Shown here: positions 1 to 13,900 of the stretch, piece by piece | Layout: each line of letters begins with the position of its first letter | Numbering within the stretch: the first letter of the stretch is position 1 | Assembly (NCBI RefSeq): GCF_040958095.1 | Contig: NC_091227.1 | Span: 19,473,210 to 19,537,209 of the forward strand | Length of the DNA stretch: 64,000 nt | Direction: 5' to 3' | Origin: Procambarus clarkii | Lineage: Eukaryota > Arthropoda > Malacostraca > Decapoda > Cambaridae | Position numbers and translations under genes: made by a program | The notes under the pieces: model-generated | What the model was told of the DNA's origin: nothing | The model's input: only the letters and a program-made list of their open reading frames with translations | Database searches by the model: none

Positions 1-1685
1 TAGAAGTATATATAATAAATATAGTATAGAAGTATAATATATTTAATATAATATATAATATAGAGCATTATAGAAGTAGAGTAAATAAAATCTCCATAAA
101 ACTGAAGAACTACTAGATCATTCGTGACACGAAAGTGGAGAGGCATGTATTGACAACTCTTGAACCAAAGGACAATAATAATTAAGAACAGATAGTGAGA
201 CAAAATGTGATATGCTTTGCTCCTTATTACTTGTTCTAATATCTACATCTTATCTCATAGTTTGGCACAATACTTAGTAGGAAGTGAACACCTCTTTTGA
301 GAGGGAAAAGAAAAAAAGAAAATGGGACATACACTCCATTAGTTTGCAAGATATAAACTTGGGTTGTTACTAGACACAAGCTTGAGTATTACCTATTAGG
401 TATACTTTTGTTTATATATATACAACGTATATATCACAACATTGCCAACTTATGGCAACTGCTTTTCTATTTTATTTCCACTCCAATGTAGGAAAATCTT
501 CACTGAATATTTTGGTCCAAATATGCATCTTTTGGCGTCGCATATTTTACTACACACATTCAAAATAAATCTAGTGTTACCATGCTTCTGTATGTGTTAG
601 AAAGTACAAAAATATATTAAATAATGGTTTCTTTGGATGATGACAAGTCATTATGAAAACCAATATACTGATGACTTTTCAACTACTGTATAAGATCTGA
701 AATAAACTGGCCACTCTACTTATAGTTTGTCAGAATGAAATAAAGAAAATACTAAGTACAATATCTTACTAAAATGAATGCACAGTTAAAACATTACATG
801 TATATTGTATCAAGAGTGGTAAAGAAGCATGATACATTTACCTGCAAGATTGAAGCTCTCTTTCATACTTTTGTAGTATCTTTCATAAGTATTTAAATTG
901 CCTTCAATTGCTGGTATGGAACACCCAATGATGCACAGTACAACCACAAGAAAAGTTATTAATAAATTATGAGGCTTTTCTTCCTAATATTTATGGTATA
1001 GTTCACTCAATCCGAGATATATTTTTTGAGATTCTGTCTTATCAAGTAAAATTTATTATTACTTTTAATATTTTTTCTTATTTTCTCTTTATACATTCTT
1101 TACTCATTTTTCAATTTAGTTTTCTTAAATGGTTGGCCAATCCATTATTTTGAATCTCAGATATGCTTAGTCATTAATATCTCATGATAGTTTTAAGGAA
1201 AATCATCCCAGTAGTCTAATCTCTAATTAGGCCGTACTGTTGACAGCTAGTCTTCATAAGTCAGACTATTGCTGCTTGCAGGTTGCAGTTCAACATGATA
1301 CCATGACCCAGCTGACTATAGATGATTTGAAGAAACATGTTGAATTACCTTTTAAAAGAGGTGTCTGTTGGTACAGTAATTACATTTCATACAGCATTAA
1401 GTTCTCCTGCCAGAATACTGCCTTAAAGACCATGTGGCATAAATAATGACAAGTCCTTTGCCAACATACAAACATACCAGGATAGCTATATGATACCTAG
1501 TAATGTCAATAATGTAGTAAGCTTAGCAATTTCAATTAATACTGTATTTTGATTACACTTAAGGTGACAACTCCATGTAGATTATCTCTACTGAGAATAA
1601 TTAGCAAAATCTGTAGCCTTTACAAATGTCTGGTTGTCTCAAGTATTCCATCTTCTTTGGAAATCCATCCCTTACAGTGTGCTTA
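1..1685. other. AT-rich flank, zinc-finger gene 3' UTR and downstream
   Basis: AT-rich sequence with two minus-strand AATAAA signals (1057-1052 and 476-471), so part of it is probably 3' UTR. No further exon or repeat was recognised. The open frames at 1240 and 1626 lack codon character or are antisense to the terminal exon. Confidence 0.5.
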
Positions 1686-1907
1686 CTAATACTGCAAGGT
1701 GCCACTGACCATATCAAAGCCTTGAGTGAAAATATAGCCTTGTGTGGTATGTACTGCTTGAGGAGGGAGAGTCTGGACAGAGTATTCAGTAGCAGTCACT
1801 CCTGGAATGGTCTGGACTGCCTGCACTGTCTGTACTGTTTGCATTGATGTTCCACCAGTGCCAATGGCTGTCCCAACACCAGCCAGAGGAACAGTTGAGC
1901 CAGATAC
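1686..1907 (-). CDS. Zinc-finger gene terminal exon with stop
   Basis: 222 nt, 73 codons plus TAG at 1688-1686. It is rich in Q, T and V, with short repeats of the TVQ/AVQ type (MQTVQTVQAVQTIPG) and ends DMVSGTLQY. Possible poly(A) signals on this strand lie at 1057-1052 and 476-471. Confidence 0.82.
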   Translation of the reverse strand, partial: VSGSTVPLAGVGTAIGTGGTSMQTVQTVQAVQTIPGVTATEYSVQTLPPQAVHTTQGYIFTQGFDMVSGTLQY

Positions 1908-4900
1908 CTACGAAAGTAAACAGTAACTTGGTAAAAGAGTTTTCTTTAACACATTACATACGTCATATGACAGAGATTATAGGGAAAATGGGACACCATA
2001 AGTGTACTTTTCATTCTGCAGCTATACTTAAATTATTACATACAACCACAATAAACTAGTGTTCAAAGACATGCTACTAAATGCTTCCAGAAGAAGTGTG
2101 TCAGCCACTTTTTTGTTTTTTCTCAAACAGCCACATCGAACAGCCCGATTGATCAGACCAGTAACCAAGAGGCCTGGTCAGAGATCAGGCTGTGGGGATC
2201 CTCGGAATCATCATCGGATAGTCAACATGTAGTTCTTATGTATTTTAATATTGCCAAGATATAAACAATGTATATAATTTGGATAAGTTTAGATTTAGGA
2301 AAGAGCTGGAGTAAATACTGGTTTGGAAATAGGATTGTTGCATGGATTTAAATAGGAGTTGCCTCATATAGGCCAATGAGTTTTCTGCAGTTTCCTTAAT
2401 TCTCATGTTATGAATTTTTAATTGATATTACTGTAGCTGTACCAACAGATGAAACAAATGTAATATTTTATAATAGGACTGTTTATAGCATAGCTGCTTC
2501 AACACCAAGATTGACACTTCAAATTATTACAACAGTTTAATTAAATAAATTTGTATGAACACTGACCTGCACAACATGACCAAGAGGTGGGATATGTCCC
2601 TGTATGCTTCCCACTACTGGAATAGTCACTGCTGGCTGCCCACTCACAGTAATGTATTGAGCAGCCCCAACCAGTCCACTGCCAACCTGTAAAGATTAAG
2701 AAGAGAAATACACCACAATAATAGTATGACAGTAATCCAATATCCATATTATGTATAATACTTAGTATAAATACAAACAATATATCAGTTGAATGTTATA
2801 TCCTCAAAGCAAGGTAAATATATATGCTATAGATGTAGGATTATTGCTCAGAGTATGCCACATTTCATAGGCCAACATGTGCTCCGAGTTTTATGCAAGT
2901 GATGTTTTCTATAACAATACTTTTATTTACTTTATGGGGATTAAGAACATTCTCTGCAAGTGCTAATTTGGAGAGGAAGTATACTATTAACACTTTTGCT
3001 CATTAATAATGCAGTATGGGGTCAAAAATGGACAGAATGTATAACTGTGGACTACACAGGTTGTTAGCTCAAGGGAAACAATATAAAAATCATATTTTTG
3101 TACTCTTTGAACAAAATATGTATGCACACTTTACCTCTTCAAGGGTGGCCGACGAGGTATTGCCTTGGGTATGAGAGTGCGCCATACTACTCCCACATGT
3201 AACTCCTTCCTCTTCCTTGAGACCAGATGCTGCAGTTGCTATGGCTAAAGGATCCAAAACTTGTACCTAGAAAATTAATTACAGTACTAACTAAGCATTA
3301 TGGAAAGTTCTTTAATACAACTTGGTTATATATTTACTTGTCTCCCAATCTGAGCCGTAAATGTTACTTTTTCATGGAAGGTAAGTTCATTTAAGCAGTA
3401 AACAAATTTGATAATAATGACATGTGAATTTTGAATAATTTGGAAACAAATATATATAGTCAGCCTAAGGAGAAGTCAGAACATAAAATAATATTTGTCA
3501 TATGTATAGTATTGCAAATGATACAAAACATTTTGTATATATATACATACCAAAAACACTTGAAAAATCAAGTGCTGAATGTAGTGAAAACCCCCCCTTT
3601 CCTGAACACTAGAACTAGAATCAGAATCTGATGTGCTCATAGAGGTGAGAGGAGTATAGGGATCTAAGACCAGTCACATAACCGAGTAAAACTGCCCTGA
3701 AAGGCCAGGCAAAGCAAAATAGACTACATATCTTGATAAAAAGAGTGGGATGGAAACAAGGTAGGCGGTAGTTCAGGAAGCAGAAGATGAACAAAATTCA
3801 AAGTTACTGTGTTGCTGTCCTGCAGCAGAAACAACATGATCAGTCAAGCCTGACCCCTTATAATGTGGGGAAATGGAGGAACTTTCAAAGCACCAGAAAG
3901 TCAGCCCCTAGCATAGACATGGAGAAACAAATGCAATGCAAGGTTTGGTAACAAAGGCTAGACCTCATGTCAAAAAAAGGGAACATACCAAGAATCCATA
4001 AATGCTAGGAACTGAAGGACTGAGTTTATAAAAAGCTAAAAGCTGAAAGGCTGAGTTTATTTAATACATTCCATCTAGGGGGTCACTAAAGCTGGATGGT
4101 TATTTTCCAGTGATCCCTAGAACCAACCAAGAGACCATTTGTACAGTTTCCCGTGGGGCTGACATTTGTGTATCCCCTTGCTTAATTACATGTTACAGTT
4201 CCCAGCGAGAGGACAGACGCTTACTTTAAAGAACAGTCGAGTGAAATAGTTCAGAAAGAACATTGCAAAGTGAAAATTCTATAATATTATATCTTATAAG
4301 AGCAAATATCACAATCTTCAGTGTGAGCACTGACCTGAGTCAGTGCAGAGTTACCAGTGCTCGTTTGGTTCGGAGCAACAACAGTCACTGCTACTTTCTC
4401 ACACAGCTTGTCATGCACTTTTCTGAAATGCAGCAAAATTACAAAAGTTACACAAAAGTACCGTTATGAATGCCTTTCAAAAATATATTTAAGAATAATT
4501 TAACCGAGATACAGTAGTGTCGGCAAACTCTTGTGAGAGGAAGAGGTGAGGCATAGTAAAGCATTACATTTTTTTATGCATATGATGCAGAAATTGGTAT
4601 TCTGCAATAGGTGACATTACTAGTCTGTACAGTATACAAAAAATTTGACAACAAATCATTCATCATTAATGAAATTATATTGGATATAATAAAAATACCC
4701 TAGAATGAATTTACCTTGAATACACATATCGATATTGATTTTCTTCATAAACTGTACGAAGACAGCACATGAGGTTTTTGTAAGAACTGTGACGAGTATA
4801 TACAATACTATTAAACTGGTGTAGTACAGTATATACTAATAGCTACAATATAATCAATATGAATGAAGTACAGTAAAGCATTATTAATACTGTATTTAAC

Positions 4901-7900
4901 TCTCTAAAATCTTGTGCAGTTTGGGGTCTGCCTCACCTGACATGTTGCTTTAAATCCCATGCTCCTGCATATGTCTTGGTGCAGTAGGAACAGCGGTAGC
5001 GGCGGTCCCCACGATGACGACTCACGTGCTCATCTAGCTTCGTTTTGCTGACAAAGCCACGAACACATAACTGGCAATGGAAGGGCCTCTCTCCTGTATA
5101 AATCAGACAACTTTCAGCTGAATACAAATGATTAAATGTAGTAAATATAAACTGAAAACAGAAGGGCAATACAAAATGTAGTCTAGTAGGTATATTGTAA
5201 GTAATAATGAAAAACAGTGCCCGAGGAATAAAGTATGCAGTCATAAAACCAAGGAACAAAAAGCATTCTAGCACTAAGTCTCTTTATCATTCTCAACCGT
5301 TCTCTTATCAGGAACAGTTGAGGCCCACAGGAATAACAATGCAAACCAGGCATGACATGGTGGATCTCACTGATACTGAACAATTTGGAGGATGTTGGTG
5401 TGAACAATTTCTTCAAGTGGTCAGAAGTAACACAGACAAGGAGCAATGATTTAAAGCTCAACAAGCAACAATGTAGGACTGAGAACAGGAGATGCTTTTT
5501 CACCCACAGGGTTATAAACCCATGGAACTGTCTACCTGTCGAAGCCATAAATGAAAAAAACTGTTGAATTTCAAAATCCAACTGGAAAAGATTATCAAGG
5601 CAGATGGGTGGGGGGAGACCTTCGACAAGCCGCCGGCTTTCTGTCCTCGTCGAGGCCACTAGTGTCAGTGGCCCTCAGGTAAATTCAGATAAATAAAAAT
5701 GCCAAGGAAATAAATAATTTTCTGAAAAATTATCGATGTAAGTATAGTACAAAGAAAGAGAATGTAACATAATTATTAGAAAAGTTATGTTAGAATTACT
5801 TTATAGTACTTGGAAGGAATATGAAGACAAATTAAGAGCATGGACAGTGTGAAGAAACAATTCCCAACCATTTGGACTTTTAGAAACTCAAGTGCCAATA
5901 CTGCAAGGAGCAAGGTTCATGCAGTATCAGTTGTTGCTGTACAAGTGATCCAAGTAGATAGTCACAAGGAAAAGCTGAAGGTTATAGAAAGACAAAACTG
6001 AGTAATGTGAATGCTGAATTAGTATTATAGTAAACAGCAAGGTAGATGTAATTGTTACATTATATTTAGACAATATGGTAGATGTAATTGTTACAACTCT
6101 AGAGACCAGTGGCCCCTGATTGTATGATGAAGGCTGGATACAAAGCCACATCTGACTGGCCAGAAGAAATGTAACAGTCAGAGAACTTGGTAAGTGTTTT
6201 AACATCCACTGTCACATGAAATGAAGAACTAAACCCTGAGAAGAGAAAATGAAGCACTGAATTAAGACTGGGAAAGTGGACAAAGCACCAACCCAGTCTG
6301 AAGGAATGTTACATACAGCCTGGACACCAAAGCCCCAGAAAGGTCAAGCAAAAACAGTACAACTACCACCAACAGTTCTATGGGTGGTTGTGGGTGGTTG
6401 GTCACCCACAACTCCTTGGGAAAAAAAGGTGGGGGGAGGAGGCTGGGGCTTTGGAAACTGGTCCTGGAACTACGGTATATCCAAACTCGAAGCAGGAGCC
6501 CCAAGTCAGAAAGGCTCCCAAAATGAGCACCCAACTCCTGGGAAGGAAAGACAGCCTCCCCTCAAGCAAAGGAGGAGGATTTGAAGATCCTGGGATGGCA
6601 TCCTCATTTCCAAATACATACTTCAAGAGATGGAGAGGACCCAAAAATATTTTCACTTCAAATTTAACTCAACAGTTAAAGTATTATAGCAAGATATTAT
6701 TATTCATAAAGCATAATTATTAAAACATTATATAGTGATGAAATAGTTAAAACATTAAAGTATGACAACCAAGATGGTGTATTAAGTATAATAATATATA
6801 AAAAAAATGCATACTCTGTCATAAGATTTTATTCAGACAACTCAACTGTTAATAAAATATAACCAAAAATACTGCAAACAACAGCCACATACCTGTGTGT
6901 ATTCTCTCGTGGTACTTGAGCTTTTCCTTCCTTTTAAACTTCTTCTTGCAAAAGGTGCATTCAAACCGTTTATGCTCATTATGGACCTCCATGTGGGCCA
7001 TGAGGGAATTTTGTGTCATGAATTTATTACCACATACCTGTAAGGTTTGTGCCAGCATATAGTGATTCATATGGTTTTCAACATTAAAAATTAACTATAA
7101 ATGAATTCATCTCATCTTAGTGTTTCTCTAAAGCCTTGCCAGCAAATTGTGCTCTGTTCAACCACTACTGAACATCTTTATCATTAGTGTAAAAAATTTT
7201 GTTCTATCGAACCAGACTGTCTACTTTGTATATCTAAATATGTATCCAGTATGCATTAGATAGAACTGTAGGTCACACATGGCATATACAGTATATATAT
7301 ACATACACCCATATCAAATAAACATTACTTGCAATCAGAAGCAAAGTGAGAACTACTTCTCACTACACAAGAAGGGAAACCAAATGATGTACCTGACACA
7401 AAAACTTTTTGTCCAGTCCATGCATCCTCAGTTTATGATTTGTTAGGTATATTCGACGGATAAACTTCTTTGGGCACAGCTCACACTTGAATGGACCCAT
7501 GGCGCTATTTGACTCGTGCCAGTTAATGGCATGCTTCTGTAGCGATGTTCTCCTCTGGAATGACTTTCCACACTCTTCACATACAAAGCATTTTTCATCC
7601 CTGTGTTCAAAGTATAGAAAAAGTTCTGAAATACAGTCAAAACAATTTGCCCTTGCATTGTCTAGTCTAGTTATGATATTTAGTATATTTTCAACTTATT
7701 TTTAAGTCGAAGTACAGTATATAGCACTACTAGTTTTTATATACTAAGCATGGCAATAATAGGTTACTAACCTTTCTGAACAATGAGAATCAAGTTGCCC
7801 CTTAAGATTTGATTTGTCCTCTTGACAAGGAGCATGGTTGTCAAGCAGAGGACATTCTCAACACTGGCACAGCAGGAATATTTTTAAGCTCTCCCTGGGA

Positions 7901-10900
7901 TCCTTCTGTTCTTGCATTGGCATCATGAGTGATATTTAGCATCTTTTGAATATCTAGCAACATAGACAGTGCGATATATAGTTTTTCCAGCTTAGCACCT
8001 TCAACGGTCCGAAACAATGAGAGTTGTTTATCCAGTCATTATGTTGGTTGCGGTACAAACAATTTTAAATTGTTAAATTTGTTTACATTCTACATGGCCA
8101 AATCTCTTACCAGGAATGTTCAGTTAACTCGAATACGGGATGGGCCCTACATGATTCGGATTACTGAGCATAGACAGTACTGAACATTAGGTTAAAAAGA
8201 CAGACTTAACACTGACTGAGATTAATTCTTCAACCCAAGAATATGAACCTAAGACCAAGAGGAACACCACCTTCAAAGGAACATCTAACAACAGGAAACT
8301 TGTAGGGCTTTGCAATGGAAAATATGGAAATAAGAAGAAGAGGGGTAGTCTAGAATGATGTTCAAAGACAAAGATGGCTCCTGAGGAAAATGCATGGGTG
8401 AAGATTTATAAGACCCATGTGAGCTTAAGAAAAAAGAGGCTTGGAAAGGTTTACACAAAAATATAAGGTAAGAAGCTTAAAGACCTGCAGAATGAGACAA
8501 TATTGGTCATAAGGTGGCACACTACGAGAAACATCAAACAGAAAAAAGAAGAAAGACCACAAAAATAGAAGAAACTTACTGCACAGCAAGGCCCCACTGT
8601 AAAGAACTACAAGTAACAGGAGGATTGCAAAACCAAGGAACTCCACCATGTTGTTACAATGCAAGTGACTGTAGAGTAGGTTCAGAGACTCCAGCAGATA
8701 TGTAATCAGGGGGTAAGCAGCAAACCATCCATATACGGTCTGCCACAGATTGTCTAGGATTGGAGGAGATTCAGAAAGGGCACCAGATGCAGAGAGGCAG
8801 AGAGAATCAAATTCGGGACAAGGATTAAACTGGCCACTTGAGAATCATCAAAATGATACTGACTGCAAAGTTTCTTAGTTTTGACAAACAGGGAGCAACA
8901 TTTGCAATTGCAAACACAAAGAGCCTTCAATGTGAAGGCCACCTGGTTTGGGAATAAAGGACACATACTGTACATGGAAGGTGATGGTCTGACACGGCTG
9001 TGAACAGATCCACCCAAGGATGTCCATATTTCTTGCATATCAAAAGAAAAGTCATATCCACCTCCCATTTCCTCAAAATTGGGTACAAATGGTAGAGACC
9101 ATATACAAATACATTTGACACACTAAATGTGGACGACAACTTGAAGGACTCTACCACAATTATTCAGACGCAAAGCTATTTCTAGTCCAACAAGAGAGAG
9201 AGAGAGAAAGGCATTGAGTCCAGATGCCTCCATTCCAGGAACAGACCACTGGCAAATAATCTAAGTGGATCCAGACTGAATAGCTGTTCAGGAGTGATGT
9301 ATCGAAGAGACATCCATATCGGCACTTGCTCTCAGAATATGAGGTGGAAATAGACCACTGATGAATTAACCCTCATTGGCTCCTCTTATCTAGTCTCAAT
9401 CTTATACTTCCACTCTCCCTCTTTACCCATACAACCATCTATCCCCCTAATCACACACTTCCTCACTTACTCTCTGGACATAGCCTGCCAAACATGCCGA
9501 GTACATAGAGAGGAAGAATTTGAGCAGCTGGAATCCAATGGCTCTTGTGGAGATAGTGCTGCCATCTATTGGTAGCCAAGAGTAGCCTACTAAGTTTCTT
9601 GGCAGATAGTGGATTATTCAGAAGAACACCTCGCTTGGTTGTCAAGTTTGATTACAGAGGAGAACTCTTACACAACTTATGTTTTTTTGCAATACACTTC
9701 TGTCAATTATTCCTGGCTACACTGGTCTTATCTCCTGTGACCCCTTGCTCATTTAACAACCTTGCAGGGACTGTGTAGAGAGAGCCCTGCAATTCCAGTG
9801 CCGAGAATGTGACCTGCCTGAATGCCGTGACAATTGTCCAAGGGACACTGCAAATTCTTTAAGTGGTAACAGCTTATAAAACCTGCATATTGTATGCAAC
9901 AATCTGAAGCCACAAGATACAGTAACTCATATTGACTCATAACATAAGTTTTAATGTTCCTCCTTACAATTTTCAATGAAAATACAAGTGGAAACATACA
10001 AATAATATAAAATATACTCAGATCATACTTGTGCAACTTTTTCTTGTGGTAGTTAAGTTCCTTTTGTGTAGTAAAGAGCAATGCACACACATTGCAAGGA
10101 TAAGGCCCAGGCGAACAGCGAGGCAGGTGGTAGGTGATGCGTTTGAAAGTTCGATACTCCACACCACAAGTCTCGCACACAAACTTACGAAGTTTGTGCA
10201 GTTTAAGTACATTGGTAATAAGAATTCTGTTTGAAAGCTGAAACAAGAAGTTACAATAAAAATATATCACAATGGCAGAAGCATTCACATTACAATACAG
10301 AACATTAATACTGCATTATAATTTAAAGAAAATAATCTTCACTGGAATTTTACTTTTATCTTCTACTATGCTCTCATTCCCCTTTCACCAGCTCTCTTGT
10401 AGAACAAGCTACCAACCTTTATGAAGTTACTACCAAGCTGGGGAAGGAAGGCAGGGAAGATCAGGTTCAATTCACAAACAAATAGACTTGTCACTATGGG
10501 AATAATTAACAAAATTGAATGATAGTTATTTCTCTGCAAACAACCAGTTGACTAACTACTGACTACTCCAACTGCCACTAGGTGACAACAGCACCACCGT
10601 CACCACAATGTATGAGATGGCATCTTCAAATGAAGTCCTGGTCACTTGAACAAGAACAAAGTCATAACACCAAGGGTGGAAAAGAGAGTATCTGAGGGGC
10701 TACCCAGAAAGATGCATTTTTATATCACTCATCACCCTACTTCTGAGCAAGATAACTTAAGTTGCTCCCTGAGCCAACTCATCAGAGCGCCTCCCAGAAG
10801 AAAAAATGTACACGAGCCATGGCCCCAAAGGTAGGCAAACCTTCTAAAACCACAGAGAAAGCACATTGAAAAACTATAAATTAAGACTAAAAGCAAAGAC

Positions 10901-13900
10901 TGCAGAATATGCTTACTGGGTAATGAAGAAATAGCTTGTGGGAAAAATAGGCCAACATGCAGACTCATGAACAGAAAAATGAGCCACAGGAAGGAGGAGG
11001 AAATGCCCAAGTTCAAAACACCAGCTTCAGGCAGGGTGTGTGGCAAAAGGCCCCAGTCCACAAGCTGAATGCCCTCTTTTCAACTCTTGGAAATCAGCAA
11101 GGAAAAGATATGGAACTATCGAAGACCCCAAAGAGGTAACTTGAACCCCCCCCCCTCCCTCTTCATTTTCTAGTGTAGCACACAGCAGACTAAGCCTCAG
11201 AGAACATTGTCTGGAAGACAGGAAAACATGGCCAACCCTCACAGCTAGAAGTGGGAGCAAATAAAATGATAAATGTAGCACACAGCAGACTAAGCCTCAG
11301 AGAACATTGTCTGGAAGACAGGAAAACATGGCCAACCCTCACAGCTAGAAGTGGGAGCAAATAAAATGATAAACAATCTTGTTTAAATGGCCACGTTGGA
11401 AAAGACTGGTTAGCTGACTCAGAGTTACAACAAGACAAACTGCACACCACATAACCAGCTCAACACAATCTGGAGAACCCACCAAATCCTGAATGGCTCA
11501 AAACAAGAAGGAAAAAGCCCCAAAGCTGGGGAACTAAACCACTACCACCTTCCCACCCCCTCAGGCTCAAACTACCACTGTGACACCCCACACAACAAGT
11601 TTGAATCCAAAATACACATGCTGAAATCTGAACCACATGTGATCGGGCAGGTCAAGGTAAGTGCTATGTTTTCAAATACTGTATAAAAAAAAACACAAGT
11701 GGCAGAGACATCAAGCTAAATATCTAGCATCAGAGACATGACATGTTGGTACCTGACAAGGAGCTCTGACAATGAACATAAGGAAAGCACAGACCACAAT
11801 GGGTAAACCTAGGTCAAGAAAAGTCAAACCAAATAAGGATACAGCAATATTCACTAGCAACGACCACACAAATATTTGACATTATTTACCAAGAAAATAC
11901 AAAGGGTTTTGTAACAATTTTAGTAGGTGAGAGTGAGTGGGCGAGACAGTCAGTGACAATACTAATGCAATACTAACGAACAAGTTGATGGGTTTGAGGA
12001 GAGTGCCAGGTCATGGTTGTCTTTGCTAGAGTGGACAGACAAGTGTACTCTATAATCATTATTATGTACTATATCATAGTGCATGCAATTTAAATTAATG
12101 ATCACTAAATGGAAAACCCTTTTATGGCAAAAATGTGCTGTACAGTATAACCAAATACTATACAAGGGGCAAATATACATAACTGTAAAATTAAAAGTAC
12201 TGTATTAGCTAAGCAAATTATACATACAGTACATACAAACAAAAAATAGAATCCCCGAGCTTACAGTGGAAGTGGTGTTATCATCGTCAGTGGGAAGACG
12301 ACATGTGTGTGTGTTAAACCTCTGTACAGAAAGACAGGCCAGGTTGCACGTCTTACAACAGTAGAGCGGCAGTGTATTGCTTCCCAGAAGTTCTGGATGA
12401 CCCACCTCTCCACCATCTTCATCTAAATGTACCTATGTTAAAAACATGAAACTACAGTACAGTATTTGGTTTTGTGTTATATAATCACTTACATAACATT
12501 TACATTAAATGTTTGTACATCAAAAACTAGTTGGAATATGTAAATATGCAAAATTATGAGTTACTGGTATACTTTTCACAGCAAAAATAAAATTGTGAAT
12601 TTTCTTTATAAAAATAATAATTTGCAGTACAGAACTGCATTTGAAAGTTTGGAATACTGAACAGTACAGCATTTGAAAGCTGTGCGTGGATCCAGAATGG
12701 AAGAGCGTAGATGATATTTAGATGCACTGTACATGTTTCATTAAAATATGCTTTATCATACTGTACTAGTGTCAGTTGTTCACAGTAAAGTTAATGAAAC
12801 TGCTCATTTAGAATATTATACTTATTCATGTACTGAATGCATTTCAAAATGTACCTAAATATTGCCATAGCAATAGAACACTTATACAATGGATACCAGA
12901 GCAATGGTATCACGAGTAACAGCCATTGCCTGTTACTGCTGTGTTGCTGCCAGTGGTGTTATAGGGGAAGAGAAGAATGTCATAATCATGCAAAATAACT
13001 TCTTAACCTTTGTATAGTGAATAGAGAGATGTTTCCATTTGGAGAAAACTCGTCCACATTTTTCACACGTATGTTTTTTGACAGGTGTTTCAGAGCTCTT
13101 ATTTTCACTTCCAGTCAAGTCAACAGAAACGGATGGTTCATCCGCTTCTACTATTCGTCTTCGTCTTTTGGAGACTGAATCTGCAATACTGAGAAAAAAT
13201 ATTACATCTGTAAATTAAAATTTTCCTTTTAAAACAAAGGTTTTCATTACCACACAGATCACAGAGTAAGATTAAACAGTACAGTACAACATGAATGACA
13301 AAAAAAAAAGTTAAATAACAGTTCTGATACATTATAAAATAACAACTGTGAATTTGAAGAGCGGATGATGTAAAGTAGGAACATAATAAATTATTCCATA
13401 AATACAATTTCTTAATATTGTGAGCACTTTTAATTTGATAGATATACTTTGAATATCGATAGATATTTAAAGATATGTTGAGTTTCTGATAAAGATATGT
13501 ATATATCAACATACTTCAGCCACATTATTGTGACTCATCGCCTGTATTTAAAGATATTTTCTGATATCTTTTTAATAGATATACAGTAACACGATCTATT
13601 TCAGCAATGATGTAAGTAAGATTCTTGTTACGTACCTGCAACACCGTGGACAAGTGTGCAGGATGGCACAGTTGGACATGCTGCAATATGCTGCCTCATC
13701 ATCCACTGGTAGTTCTGCTCCACACTGATGTTTAGAAAATCACATTACAAAGTCTATAATATAATTTGGCAATAGACACTAGGATAATACACCATATATA
13801 CAGGTTAAGAAACCTTGTGCACGTTTATTAAATTTAGACAACTATGTTTTGAGCACACTACATCACCATTAAACACATGGTTGACTAAATGACATCCCAT

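Noticed and set aside
5183-5659. A 158-codon minus-strand frame
   Set aside because: Antisense of a plus-strand LINE tail with the conserved NPWNCLP ending.
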